From positions 123,983,415-124,047,414 of the forward strand of contig NC_061116.1 in assembly GCF_002878395.1 (NCBI RefSeq): DNA of 64,000 nucleotides. The letters are read 5' to 3'. The position numbers and the translations under genes are program-made. The notes beneath the pieces are model-generated. The model ran no database searches, had not been told where the DNA came from, and worked only from the letters and a program-made list of their open reading frames with translations. The DNA comes from Capsicum annuum. Its lineage: Eukaryota > Streptophyta > Magnoliopsida > Solanales > Solanaceae. Every line of letters begins with the position of its first letter. Within the stretch, counting starts at the first letter, position 1. Of the stretch, positions 11,105 to 22,961 are shown one piece after another.

Positions 11105-12727
11105 TATAATATATTTTTTATAATTTAAGCATTTTATTAATTACAAAGGAAAAGTATACATAGAGGCGGAAATATACCTAACCTCCAATCTGTTCTTACA
11201 TAATAAGTGCAAATACTATAAAAGAATTGTAAAGAATTTGCTCTAAATCTATGAACTGGTAAGCTATCTCTGTGGTGGCTCATGTAACTTGTTTAGTTTC
11301 CTTCTTCAAAAACTTGGTAGCCCAAAATTGTATAGCTGAAAGTATCTTGTTACTTCTGGAGAAAGTTGACATCATTGAAAATAGTGATAAAGCTGGTCGG
11401 ATTATTGACTCACTTTGGATAAGGCATCAGCTACAAAGTTGGCTTCCCTGTAGACATGTCTACAAATGCACAAAGAGAACATTGATATAATCTTTAACAG
11501 AGATTCAACAAGATGTTACAGCTACCATAGGATTGGTATTTGATTTTTGATTTATCTGATCAAGAGTTTAGAGTCCACCTCTAAGATAACCTTTTGTATG
11601 TTATTCCTCTGACACCAAGAAAGCCCCCAGATAGAAGCCTCCACTTCTGCTTGATTGTTGGTCCCCTAGACCAAATGTGTAGCATAAGCATAGATAAGAT
11701 CTCCATTGTGATCTCTAATGATCCCTCCTACTCTAATCTTACCTGGATTAGTAAGAGCACTGCCATCAGAGTTCAGTTTAACCATATTAGATGGTGGTTT
11801 AGACCAGTATACAGGTGTTACTTTTGTCCCTTGTCTCCAATTCTCAGTATAAGTCACCAAGTTGGACAATCCAGTAGCCCAAGAGATTTATTGAAAAATA
11901 GTATGTAATAAGTGGGATATGTCATTATAAATGAGGAATTTAACTCTTTCCAATTGAGGTTGTTTTCCATTATACTTCACAGCACATCTATTTTCCCATA
12001 GAATCTAACAGATAATAATGGGAAGAGCCTGTATGATCAACTTTTGAGAACTATTACTAGTCTTAGACTTCCACCACATTACCAACATATTTCCTAGGGA
12101 ACTTGTGTTTTGTATCATACCCAGGGATGCAGAGAAAATTGTCAGATGTTTTTAGAAAATGGTGCATCAACAAATGTATATGGGATGGTATCCCAGCCAG
12201 GATTGGAGCAATAACTATAGGCAGTAGGGGCAATACCAAATTGGTGAAGTCTTTCATTTGTAGGTAATGTCCTTCTTAGGACACTATAAAGCAGGAATGA
12301 ACATTTGAAAGGAATCAACCTATGCTAGGTGAGAGTGTTCATCATGGTTTTAGCTCTGTGTTCCCTACTAATTCCCCAGGAAGAGGTAAAACTAAATTCT
12401 CGACTGGTAGTTAGTGTCTAGATTGGGAAGTCTGCAACCCCTTCTTGGAATTGGATTTCAACCTTAAGCACAATGTGCAGTAACTGCTGGGGAAGTGTTG
12501 TACTTAATTTTAGCATATTCCATGTACCCTCAGTTATGAAATCTGCAACCTTAACCTTGTTTGATCTAACTCCATTAGTCTTGTATTTTTGAAAAGGCCC
12601 TAATCCTAACTAATTATCCCACCAAAAGAGGCATGTACAAGATTTGATTTTCCATAATATATTGTTCAGCTTTTATCTTGTTTATCATCATGGCCCTCCA
12701 TATTAATAATTGGCCATAGAAACCTTT
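11105..12727 (-). mobile_element. 5'-truncated LINE (L1-type) fragment
   Basis: This non-LTR element is inserted in the C2 integrase. Its 3' end lies at the left, where the minus strand finishes in an A/T-rich tail (AAAAAATATATTATA). Its 5' end lies at about 12,727. Decayed flanking copies of CCTAGCC-CAxxATT (11,090-11,104 and 12,728-12,743) look like a TSD of about 15 bp. Only the last part of ORF2 is present, as expected for a 5'-truncated LINE. It faces the same way as its host. Confidence 0.75.
11275..12720 (-). pseudogene. LINE ORF2 C-terminus: zf-RVT and RNase H domains
   Basis: The region past the reverse transcriptase reads GPFQKYKTNGVRSNKVKVAD and then FPIWTLTTSREFSFTSSWG, with RLIPFKCSF and RRTLPTNERLHQFG. 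This is the zf-RVT pattern of plant LINEs (IPFKxSFFLWR, KLPTxxxLxxFG). The RNase H domain follows at 11,869-11,666: VKLNSDGSALTNPGKIRVGG then IIRDHNGDLI. After a frameshift it ends in VILEVDSKLLI and YREANFVADALSK near 11,400-11,450. First acidic residue (SDGS) and DSK are retained. Stops and shifts make it a pseudogene. Confidence 0.85.
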
Positions 12728-12743
12728 CCTAGCCGCAGCATTG

Positions 12744-13650
12744 ACCCCCTGATGCAATATCTTTTCTCATGACATTCTAGCAATAGGCTTCCCATAAGTC
12801 ATGGTAAATCTTAGTGGATCTAGGGTAAACAGAATATCGAGAAATGTGAGCTTATTCTAGTATTTTCTATCTCAGGTCATTTATATTTGGAAAATATAAA
12901 TTGCCTTAACAATAATGAATACCATCTCCATTTTGGGATAAAACCTTAACCTTCTAATTCTGGACTATTTCTTCCAACCTAAGAAATATAGGATCACTAT
13001 CTTTCTTTTTTTTTATCGGTTCTATAAAAAAATATTCCAAACCATTCTAAAATAAGATATTACCTTTGGTTAAATAAACCAACTAAACTCCTAATCTTGC
13101 AAGCTAGTGAACCTCACAAACTATCTCTTTCTCGTCTCATCCTCAATGTGAGCAACACTTCCCATACACAATCTACTAACAACGTCTGCCATAATATTGG
13201 CTTTACCTAGATGGTACAAAACACTTATATCATAATCCTTCAATAATGCTAGTCAACTTTTTTGACAAAAATTTAGATATTTCTAGCTAAACACATGATG
13301 AAGACTCTTGTGGTTAGTGAACACATCAACATCAACCCCATAAATCTATTTTCTCCAAATCTTTAAGGCAAAAACAACTACCGCTAACTCAAGATCACGA
13401 GTTACGTAGTTATTCTCATAAGGTTTAAGAAGACTAGAGGCATATGCTATAAGATTGCCCCATTGCATTAGCTAACAACCAAGTCTAACTCTGGAAGTAA
13501 CACAGTAAAACACAAAACTATTTTAACTCTCTTGCAGAGTCAAAACTAGAGTGGATGTGAGTGAAGTCTTCAACTCCTGAAAACTCTTCTTGCCAGAATT
13601 GGACCACTGGATTTTGAATTTTTTCTGAGTCGGCTATACTTGGGATAAGA
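12744..13650 (-). pseudogene. C2 RNase H and integrase N-terminus, degenerate
   Basis: This segment carries the end of RNase H and the start of integrase. Near 13,170 the minus strand gives NIMADVVSRLCMGSV, the decayed KANVVADALSRLSMGSV landmark. At 12,755-12,805 it reads a YHDLxE-like line and ends at KDIA, exactly where the LINE interrupts the zinc module; the next residue of the motif (EFVARC) resumes at 11,104. RNase H proper lies around 13,280-13,640 (TDHKSL-type block, then the short linker to reverse transcriptase). Many stops are present. Confidence 0.75.
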
Positions 13651-13659
13651 AATAGAGGA

Positions 13660-14500
13660 AAATACTTTGATAAACCATCTGTAAAAACTGTCTAAAGCGA
13701 ATAAACACCTAATATTTAATGGGTAGATAGGTCTAGGACAATTTATCACTACTTTGGTCTTCTGAGGTTCAAATCAAATGCCTTCACCAGAAATGTTATG
13801 ACCAAGGAATGCTACTAATTTCAACTAGAATCCGCACTTGCCGAACTTATCGAATAGCTGGTGATCCTTGAAAGTCTGCAAGACAATGCTCAAATGATCT
13901 GCATATTCATCCCCACTTTGAGAATAAATGAGGATGTCATCTATGAAGACTATAATGAATATATCCAAGTACTTCTTGAACACTATGTTCATTAAGTCCA
14001 TAAAAGTTGTAGGATCATTTGTTAGTCCAAAGGCTTAAAAAAATCAAGTTAACAATACCAAGTTCTGAAAGGTGTCTTTAGGATGCCACATTGTTTGGCT
14101 TTGAGTTGATGATAGCCAAATCTATGGTCTATCTTAGAGAAATAATCAGCACCCTAAAGCTGGTCAAACAAGTCATCAATCCTTGGAATGGGATACTAAT
14201 TCTTGATTGTAACCTTATCCAACTAATGGTAGTTGAAGCACATTCTAAGAAAAACATCTTTCTTGAGCACGGAAAGAACCAGTGCACCCCACAGAGAGAT
14301 ACTAAGCCTGATAAAACCTTTGTCTAAGAGATCTTTCAATTTTTCATTAATTCTTTAAGAATTTATAGATCCATCCTATAGGGTGGAATTGAAATAGGTT
14401 AGGTATCTAGAATGAGATCTATTTTGAAGTAAATTTCCTGCTAGGGTGAAACTCTATGTAGATCTTCAGGAAACGCTTCTAGAAAATCATTAACCAAAAA
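13660..14500 (-). pseudogene. C2 reverse transcriptase, degenerate
   Basis: The minus strand gives FPEDLHRVSP near 14,440, ISIPPYRMD near 14,370, the LLDKGFI block near 14,310, and the catalytic segment [19 protein letters not shown] followed by [13 protein letters not shown] at about 13,915-14,000. The FIDD box is intact and open for about 30 codons around it. The order and wording are Tekay. Frameshifts and stops elsewhere break it. Confidence 0.85.
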
Positions 14501-14559
14501 ACCTGACTTATAACTTGGGATTTGGACCTTGAATCCCTTATCCAAACTAGATTATAGAT

Positions 14560-14930
14560 GCCCAATTTAAAAATCATTCTCCTCGCTTTAAAGAAAGCGA
14601 CAAAACTGACCTATAGGAGTTGAGGTACTATTCTTTGACCCTAAGACTGACTTATTTGAAATTGAAACTGGACTAATCTATTTCTATAATTAACTAAGGA
14701 ATTAAAATAGTGGAGCATCCATGTTAAGAATAACATTAAAATCTATCTTATCTAACTCTACAAGGTTGACTGGTGGGACATTCTAGGATACTGTGATTGG
14801 GTAATTTCTATATACCCGTCTAGATATGATTGAACTACCAACTGGAGTAGAAACTGTTAAGGGTTCTATGATGATTTTAGGGTTAACACCAGAGTCTAAT
14901 TCTATATAGGGAGTTTCAAAGAAAAGTGTG
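14560..14930 (-). pseudogene. C2 aspartic protease, left part of a split domain
   Basis: The frame 14,930-14,783 reads GVNPKIIIEPLTVSTPVGSS and then IISRRVYRNYPITVS, the Tekay FSVSTPVGxSVVAKRVYRNCPV block that lies after the active site. It continues to the WL end of the domain near 14,690. The active-site end of the domain and gag lie 47 kb away at 62,057 on. The residues read rightward past 14,930 belong to the C1 LTR, not to the protease. Confidence 0.85.
14926..14930. other. Target-site duplication GTGTG, left copy (C1)
   Basis: GTGTG here and at 62,057-62,061 flank the C1 block exactly where the terminal homology of its LTRs ends. The uninterrupted equivalent inside C1 itself (37,826-37,831, AGTGTG) shows the same target sequence once. 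Confidence 0.8.
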
Positions 14931-15505
14931 TACCATGACTTGAAACTGTCGTCTAGTCGTAACATGGTTGTCAGAGTCACAAGTGGCCCCAAGCTAACCT
15001 ATGGCCTGACATAACACTAAGAGTATTGAAGAAATAAAAAAGTACTAATCGGAAGCTAAACTGGAAGAAAGTAATAATAAAAATAATAAAATTAATACTA
15101 AATATCAAACTATGACTATTTGAAATAGTCTACAAGTTGAAATCATATATATCTATATGTATGAAAGCCTCCAACTCAAATGAGTTGTTGGGAAAAGCCT
15201 CCACCTAACTCCAACTAACTGAAACTAAATAAAAAAAAAACTAAAATAAGTGTTGATTAATAGTCCTTGAATGATAAGGAATCACCAAATGTTGAAGTTG
15301 ATATAGTACAAAAATAAGTTAATATCGATCCGAATGCTGAGCGTTGGAGACTACATTATAAGACAAGTTAGTGCAGATAAAATATGTGATATGTACTAAG
15401 AATGTACTGAGAATCCAAGATGGACGATGAATAATATAAACTGAACATGATGTATATATCTAGCGAATTAAATGCAGACAAAGAAAAGACATACAGTATG
15501 ATAAC
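14931..15505 (-). repeat. C1 3' LTR, fragment 1
   Basis: It aligns with the first 570 bases of the C1 5' LTR (39,320-39,893): shared landmarks are GTAACA, AGAGTCAC, CCAAGCTAACC and GGCCTG. It stops at ATAAC, where B begins. The same sequence resumes at 25,348 after B, matching 39,893 on in the other LTR. Confidence 0.85.
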
Positions 15506-17910
15506 TGTAATGCCCCGAAATCTGATTTTCGGGATGCTACACGGTGCTCCAAACTACAAGTAGTCCTGACCTAACCCTAGCTTCCTTCAACTAAATTTGA
15601 ATCTCAATATAGGGGAATATGAATGTCAGATAAAATAAATGTAGAAAACTATCTAAAATATCTGAGTATATCTGAAAATTCTAATCTCATTAGTCTGATA
15701 AAAAAAGTACTAAAAATCTGAATACTGCACCTAAAATCTAAAACTGAATCTGGTAGTCCCACAAATCACTACTGGTTGAATCTAGAGAGTCACCAGGATA
15801 GGCCCCAGCTGACTCAAACTATCTGAAATAAATACCGAATCATCTACTAATAAATTGGAAATCTGAATACCTAAGTCCTCAAACTATGAGGACTTACCAA
15901 CTACAGAGATATAGATGAGATGCTCAAAAATCACTCATGCTGCTAAGATAGAGCACCTCCACCTACATTAAGAGACAATGTAGCATATAGACGTATATGT
16001 GGATATGTACATTGGGAATGTACTGATCATCTGGGGGTGAGTGCAATAAGTAAACAATATTATCACAATTTATAAAATCACTCATGGTTAATGTAAATAA
16101 CTCACATAGGCTTGATATATTTTAAAACTGAAGATCATAAATCATGAACTAAAAGAATATAAAATAAATCTTGTGAGCTATTACATATAATTCAAAAAAT
16201 CTGTTCTTTCTGATAACTACTACATTATCTTGTCAACTGTAAGGGAAATACTTCATCTCAAGACATTAAGAATCTTGAAAAAAATAGCTTCCAAAACATA
16301 TGCTTTTATCTTAAGACTTTAAACCAGTAGACTGTATTAAGAGTAGGGGACTTCTTTTGGGAGGTTCTTCTAACCAACCTAAACCATGTGAGCATCATGG
16401 AGTCAAATGTCTTACTCACATTGGAGAGTGTTGTTCTACCCTTTCCATCATAATAGAAGCTTTATCCTAAGTGATCACTATCTTAGTCATCCATTAGGAA
16501 GTGGGAATAATCTTAAACCTATGGTGGCACGTAGTTTTAAGGCATAAAACATTGGTAGCATACCCATCTCGATGCTTAATACTACTCCCAATATTATGCT
16601 CAGGATCTTAGGAAATCCGCTTCAAAATAGCATAAGGGTCTAAAAGAAAATCAATTATGCTCTTTCTTTTCTTTAAATCTCAAGACATATGAACAATGTG
16701 GTTTCTTTATCTTAGCTTAGGACCAAAAGGTCAAATCTTGATCAAAAATCTGAAAATAATCTTATCATAGAGCGCGCATAGAATAAACAATCTTGAAATA
16801 GCAATCGTTAAGTAGGTCTTAATGACCTATGCATCAAACTTACGTTAAAATGTCATAATGTTCATGCTTGATAATGTAAACATTGATAAATTAATTTAAA
16901 ATTAGGAAATTACAAAATATGCATGAAAATGTGAATGTAATCATGTAATTAAACATATAAATCATGGGAAATCTCATAAGCTTGTGAATAACAATAATGG
17001 GTATAAACCCTAACTTGAATTTCATGGGAAATCATACAAAAATTCAGTAAAATTGAAATTAAAATAAGTTTTTAGGTTCAAGGACGAAAGGATTGTCCTT
17101 GTTCATAACCCCACATACCTTAATAGGTGATCTTAGATTAAAATCTTGAATCTTGAACTCCTATTGTACCTTTGGAGATGATTTCTTAGAGTACTTGAAT
17201 TGGAAATCCTTAATCTTGAATTTCCTTGGAGAATTAATATTGAAATTGGATTTCTTGGGGAGTAAGATTTAATGATCTAGGGTTTTGTTTACAAGTATTT
17301 TCGTGAAAGTAAGTATAATATGCTTAGGATGAGTTAAATGGTCTGTTATTCATGACTTCGGGCTAGAGATAAAAATCAAAGATCCCCTTTTACTATTTTA
17401 CCCAAACAAGGAAAATTTCCAAAATTAGCCTACGGTGCGCATACCGTTATCGCAGTGGCCTACTGGAAACTGCCAACTGGGACCTGCAAAATCACCGTGA
17501 TGTGGATCTATCGCGGTACGCTTCTGAATCGCTATTTTTTCCATTTCCACGACTCGCCATTATCACGAAAACTCACTGGAAAGTAACAATCATGAAATGA
17601 GACCTTATCGAGATGCGGTGGAATCGCAAAATCTTTTTGGAAATTGAAAATTGTCATTTAAACTATCTCTGTGATACGCTAGTGACCCAAATGATGGTTT
17701 TTTACGATTGGAACTCAAAATTGCCATAACTTCTCATCCGATTATTGGATTGAGGAGAATATTATATCATTTGAAAGCTGATTCAATTTCCTATACATTG
17801 GGAGGTGTAAATCTGGAACATTATATATGTATGGAAAGTCATCCTTTCTTGAAGCTAACCCTTGACATTCTAGAAGTCAAATTAAGCTAAGAAAATATTG
17901 GGGTATTACA
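15506..17910 (-). repeat. B 3' LTR
   Basis: It begins TGTAATGCCCC and ends GGGGTATTACA, matching the copy at 22,962-25,347 throughout. The U3 portion (17,440-17,700) holds words such as TTATCGCAGTGGCC, TATCGCGGT and ATCGCAAAAT. The shared LTR module lies at 15,975-16,055. Confidence 0.9.
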
Positions 17911-17932
17911 ATACCTACCCCTTGAAAATATT
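17911..17932 (-). other. B polypurine tract
   Basis: On the minus strand CAAGGGGTAGGTAT directly precedes the LTR start TGTAATACCCC. Purine-rich tracts at this place prime second-strand synthesis. The copies beside C1 (34,302) and D (44,031) have the same AAGGGG core. Confidence 0.85.
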
Positions 17933-18169
17933 TTTCCTTGAATTTTGCTTGTTAGACTAAGAATAATAATGAATCTGAGGATATATAATAGCATGCACAA
18001 CTAAAATAAATTGCAAAACAGAATCTAAATTATTCTGATCTTCAGAGTAATTCTGTGAGCGCATGAGTTTTCAATGAGGACGATTATATAGCTGAATCTA
18101 AAACTGGAAAGTTACTGAATTAAGGAAGAGTATTACCTTCAACTAAATCTAAATTTGTGGAGAAAAGGT

Positions 18170-19640
18170 GAGGGTACTTGGCTCAAATATCTACTTCTTC
18201 TTCCCAAGTGGCGCCCTCAAGCGACTGATTCCGCCAAAGAACATTGACCTAGGGAAATTCATTGTTCCATATTCTACGGATCTGACGATCTAAAATTTCA
18301 AATAGAATATCTCCATATGAAAGGTTGTTCCGAATATCTAAGCTTTATAAAGGAACTACAACAGTGGAGTAACCGATGAACTTCTTAAGCAGAGAGATAT
18401 GGAATACAGGATGAACAGTTGACAAGTCTACGGGCAAATCAAGCTCCTAAGCTACTTTCACAACACAACTCAAAATTCTATAAGGGCTAACATACCGGGG
18501 ACTAAGCTTTCCCTTTTTGCCAAATATCTCTACCCCTTTCATAAGTAAAATCTTCAGATACACTAAATCACCAACCTTAAACTCTAGGTCCCTTCTTCTC
18601 ACATCTGCATATGATTTTTGTCAACTCTGGGCTGTTTTCAATCTTTCTCTAATCAACTGAACCTTATTCATAGCTTCAACAACTATGTCAGGCCCAAGAA
18701 AAGCGGCCTCACCGACTTAAAACCAACCTATGAGTGATCCACATCTCCTTTCATAAAGAGCCTCAAATGAGACCATCTGAATACTAATATGATAACTGTT
18801 ATTATAAGCAATCTCAATCAATGGAAAATGCTCATCCCAACTACCTTTGAAATTAAGAGCACATTCCCTCAACATATCTTCTAGAGTTTGGATGGTCCTC
18901 TCTGCTTAACCATCTTTCTGAGTGTGGAAAGATGAATTAAGATGGACTTGGGTACCAAGACCCTTCTGAAAAGCTATCCAAAATAGAGAGGTAAACTAAG
19001 TACCCCTATCTGAGATGATGGATAAAGGAACTCCATGTAGTCTGACTAACTCTCTGATGTACATCTTACCATAATCTTCAAATGTGTAAGATGTGTGAAC
19101 TAGCAAGAAATATGCTGACTTAGTCAACCTATCTACAACAACCCCAATCGAATCATGTCGATGGTGCGAATGGGGTAAACCCATCACAAAATCCATATTC
19201 ACCTCTTCCCACTTCCAAGTGGGGATACCAAACTCTTGCAACGAACTACCAGGTCTTTGGTGCTCTACCTTAACCTATTTACAAGTTGCAAAATTAGCTA
19301 CAAATTCCTGTATATCTTTTTAAACCATTCCACCAATAGATTTCCCACAAGTCGTGGTACATCTTGGTAGCTCCGGGATGGATGGAATAACGTACACCAT
19401 GCGCTTCTAGCATGATCCGCTACCTCAAATCATAAACACATGGCACAAATAATCTACTCGGGTATCTCAACATGCCATCTCCCTCTTAGGGGAAAATCTC
19501 TACCTTTTGGTCTTTAACTGACTCCTTCAGTTTGACAAAAATCCTTGTCTTACTTCTTCTTCACTTCTTAAACTAGGGAAGATTCGGAACTACTCTGAAC
19601 TTAAAAATTCCCTTCAGCTGAATAAACCAACCTAACACCC
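18170..19640 (-). pseudogene. B integrase with C-terminal chromodomain
   Basis: Integrase inserts the element; the chromodomain steers Tekay insertion to heterochromatin. The frame 19,241-18,996 gives FGIPTWKWEEVNMDFVMGLP, VVDRLTKSAYF, then RLHGVPLSIISDRGT: both catalytic Asp residues are present. After a shift, the DG*AERTIQTLEDML line (near 18,880) keeps the catalytic Glu but has a stop where Gln is usual (CAA to TAA). GDLVYLK, VHPVFHISLLKKFIG and the chromodomain lines EILDRQIRR and VLWRNQSLEGATWEEEVDI follow at 18,180-18,310. This is the best preserved chromodomain in the window. Confidence 0.9.
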
Positions 19641-20175
19641 AATCTATCCAAACAATGAACTTCTTGAGCTAACTCTTTCTTATCATTCTCCACATAAGCA
19701 ACACTACCCATAGACAATCAACTATGGGCGTCTGCCACTATATTGTCCTTGCCCGGATGGTACAACATACTTATGTCATAATATTTCAATAAATCTAACC
19801 ACCTTCTCTAATGGAGATTCAACTATCTTTGGGTAAACACATACTGCAAACTTGTTTTATCCGTAAGCATATCCATATGCACCCCATACAAATAATGTCT
19901 CTAGATTTTCAAAGCAAACACAACAACAACTAATTCAACATCATGGGTGGGGTAATTCTTTTCATGAGGATTAAGATATCTAGAGGCATAGACTATGACC
20001 TTACCTCTCTGTATTAGAACAAAACCAAAAAAAACTCTAGAGGCATCACAATACACCACAAAATCATCTGTACTATCACGTAATGCTAAAACTGGGGTTG
20101 AATTATGTTGAGTCTTTAACTCCTGAAAACACTTTTTGTAGGAATATGATTATAGAAACTTAACTTCCTTTTGGG
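19640..20175 (-). pseudogene. B RNase H, degenerate
   Basis: It lies between reverse transcriptase and integrase. On the minus strand there are lines equivalent to SRVGLGCVLMQ (around 20,030), [15 protein letters not shown] (around 19,960), DMLTDKTSLQYVFTQ (around 19,855) and KDNIVADAHS (around 19,740). Several stops interrupt it. Confidence 0.75.
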
Positions 20176-21045
20176 TCAATCTAGACATAGAGGATGAATA
20201 GACAAGAAACCCTCAACAAAATGTCTATAATAGCCAGCTAAACCTAAGAAACTCTTAATGTTTGACGAAGAGATAGGTCTAGGCCAATTTCTTACGGCTT
20301 CTATCATTTGGGGATCAACTCTAATACCTTCAATGGAAATGATATGACTAAGGAAATATACTAACCTTAGCCAAAATTCATATTTTCTAAATTTGGTGAA
20401 CAATCAGTGATCTTTAAGAGTTTGCAACACAATTCTAAGATGGTCTGCATGATCATCCTCACTATGAGAGTAGACGAGTATATCATCAATAAATACTATG
20501 ACAAACATATCCAAATATTGTTTGAACACTGTGTTCATCAAGTCCATGAAAGCTGTGGGGGTATTGGTTAGCCTAAAAGACCTGACTAGAAACTCAAAAT
20601 GACCATAATGGGTTCTGAAAGCTATCTTTGGAATATCATATTCCCTTACTTTAAGCTAATGATAGCCGGATTTAAGGTCTATCTTTGAGAAATAACTTAC
20701 ACCTTGGAGTTGATCAAATAAGTCAACAATTCTTGGGAGAGGTTATTTGTTGTTTACCGTAACTTTATTTAGTTGGCAATAGTCAATGCACGTGCACAGA
20801 AAACCATCTTTATTTAGCACGAATAGGACGGGATACCCCTTTGGAGAAACACTAGGCCTTATGAAACCTTTATCTAAAAGATCTTTGAGTTGTTCTTTCA
20901 AATCGTTAATCTCAGTAGGAGCCATACAGTAAGGAGGGATAGAAATAGGTTGAGAATCTGGGAGAAGTTCAATACCAAATTTTGTTTTACTATCGGGAGG
21001 TACCCCTGGCAAATCTTTGGGAAAGACATCTGGAAACTCATTCAC
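20176..21045 (-). pseudogene. B reverse transcriptase, nearly continuous
   Basis: The frame 21,045-20,743 reads [28 protein letters not shown] and [20 protein letters not shown]. Further on comes the catalytic segment [13 protein letters not shown] then [19 protein letters not shown] (about 20,440-20,530), with FIDD intact. The frame 20,403-20,176 reads YFLSHIISIEGIRVDPQMIE and FLGLAGYYRHFVEGF, the end of the domain and the connection. Only a few lesions separate these blocks. Tekay type. Confidence 0.9.
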
Positions 21046-21059
21046 TGCACTAACTAACT

Positions 21060-21570
21060 AAATTATTGGAGTCTCTGACTTAGTGTCTTCGACTTGAACA
21101 AGATGATAGATATACCTTTAGGAGATTTACTTTCTGGCTTTTAGATAGGATATGAAATGGCTTTTGGGAGACACTGACTTTGCTTTCCATTTAAAGACTG
21201 GCTTGTCTCGAACGTAAAACTTCACTACTCCGGTGTGACAATCTATGGATGCATAGAAGGAGTCAAGCCAATCCATACCAAGAATAAGATCAAAATCAAC
21301 TATATCTAACTTTATTAGGTCTGCTAATATGATTTTATAAAGGATAGTGATAGGACACTTTTTGTAAATCTACTTTGCAACAACTGACTCACCTATTGGG
21401 GTAGAAACCAAGAAAGGCTCATGGATATTTTCATAACATACCTCAAAATTTACTGCAACTAATGGGGTCACATAAGAGAAACTCGACCCAGGGTCTAACA
21501 ACAGGTAAACATAAAGATTAAAGACGTGAAGCATACACATAACAACATATGCTAAATCCTTCTGCTCCTG
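21060..21570 (-). pseudogene. B aspartic protease
   Basis: The minus strand gives LLLDPGSSFSYVTPLVAVNF, then FLVSTPIGESVVAK and, after one TAG, IYKKCPITI, then VDFDLILGMDWLDSFYAS. The active-site DPGS is kept. The domain is open apart from that single stop, which sits where the family has Arg (AKRVY). Confidence 0.85.
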
Positions 21571-21597
21571 AAGAAATGGTAAAGTATAAAACTGATT

Positions 21598-22756
21598 CTA
21601 GCACTGAGCGCCACTAGTATTGGATAATGTGCCCTGAGGAGGAGCTGGGCGACCTAGAGGAGCTAGTGCACTAGTAGCCTGGGTCTGGGAACGAACATCC
21701 CTATTTCCCTGTCTAGCATGTGGGACCTCTTTGATTTTGTGACCCAGCTGGCCACAACCATAACAACCTTTTTGACCCCACAAAAACTCACTCAGATGGG
21801 TATTACCACACTTAGAACATGGTAGATAATTGGGCTTCCCACTTACACTATTTTGGGATCTGGACATAGAAGGCTTACCCACTTCTCCTATCTACCTCTG
21901 GCAATGAGAGAACTAGTTAAAGATGGTCCTGGTATAGTTGAGCGATTCTGAAACTGCAAACGATTCCCTTCTTGAGACCTATTTTGACCATAATCAAACT
22001 GTCCTATTCTAGCCCTTTTATTATTTTTATCTCTCCACTTCTACTTCTCTACCTCATTTGTTGGGCATGCATCATCAACCTAGTAAGATCCATGTCCCCA
22101 ATAAGTATAGCAGTCCTACACTCCTTAACTATAAACCTAAACACACCAGTCACAAACTTACTCATGCTTGACCTAGGGTTAGCCATCTAATCAGGGACAA
22201 ACTTAGACAACTGGTTAAACATAAGCCAATACTCCTTCACTGACATTGAGCCCTATCTCGGGTTCAGAAACTCTTCTAACTTGGCTTTCCTTATCTCACG
22301 TGGGAAGAACTTATCTAGAAACGCCTCCTAAAATATCTTCCATTACATGGGAGCTGTATTCTCCCTCTACTTCTCTTCCATATCACTACCCAATCATATG
22401 CAACATCCTTAAGCCTATAGGATGCCATATCTACACTCTCCTCTTTAAAACATGCATAATCTGAGTGATCTTCTTTACCTCATCAAGATATAGTATAGGT
22501 CCTCACCTTCCTTTGACCCAAAGAATTCTGGTGGGTTCATTCTTATAAAATCTCGAATCCTTGCTATGGCTAAGTCCCCATTTTGCTAAAGTAGGACTGC
22601 AGCCTTACGGTTTCCCTGAACATTAGCTGTCAGAGCTTGGGCTAGCACCTGAAGGGCAGCCCAAAACTCTGCATGTGACACATTATCATTCAAAGGATCT
22701 GCGGGCTGAGGTGGCTGGTTATCATTTTTATGTTCTTTAGCTCGATGAGGAGTCAT
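21598..22756 (-). pseudogene. B gag with two zinc knuckles
   Basis: Gag forms the particle that packages element RNA. The start chosen is the ATG at 22,756, inside the leader. It reads MTPHRAKEHKNDNQPPQPAD, then AEFWAALQVLAQALTANVQG, a TAG, and IRDFIRMNPPEFFGSKEGED, the Tekay IREFLRMNPPxFxG landmark. The nucleocapsid frame 21,882-21,598 contains PCSKCGNTHLSEFLWGQKG followed by CYGCGQLGHKIKEVPHA. In each knuckle the last Cys is replaced (Phe and Val), so zinc binding would fail. Confidence 0.85.
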
Positions 22757-22944
22757 TTTATGTCATGTGAAAGCATGAGTTAGAAGCAGATATAGACATT
22801 GAATGCATGATAGATCATGAGAGAAGAGATGATTTCCTACAATGCTCCCTAGCCTCTTCCTTATAAAAGTGGTGCACTTCACACTGATGATCAAGACTCT
22901 ACGTAACGTGGCTTATCTGACTCCCTAGGACTCTCTAAACCTTA

Positions 22945-22961
22945 GTCTCTGATATCAAATT
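22945..22961 (-). other. B primer binding site (initiator Met tRNA)
   Basis: The minus strand reads TTTGATATCAGAGAC just inside the 5' LTR, a decayed TGGTATCAGAGCC. Confidence 0.8.

Noticed and set aside
11594..11908. 104-codon plus-strand open frame
   Set aside because: It is the shadow of the LINE RNase H domain at 11,666-11,869 on the minus strand.
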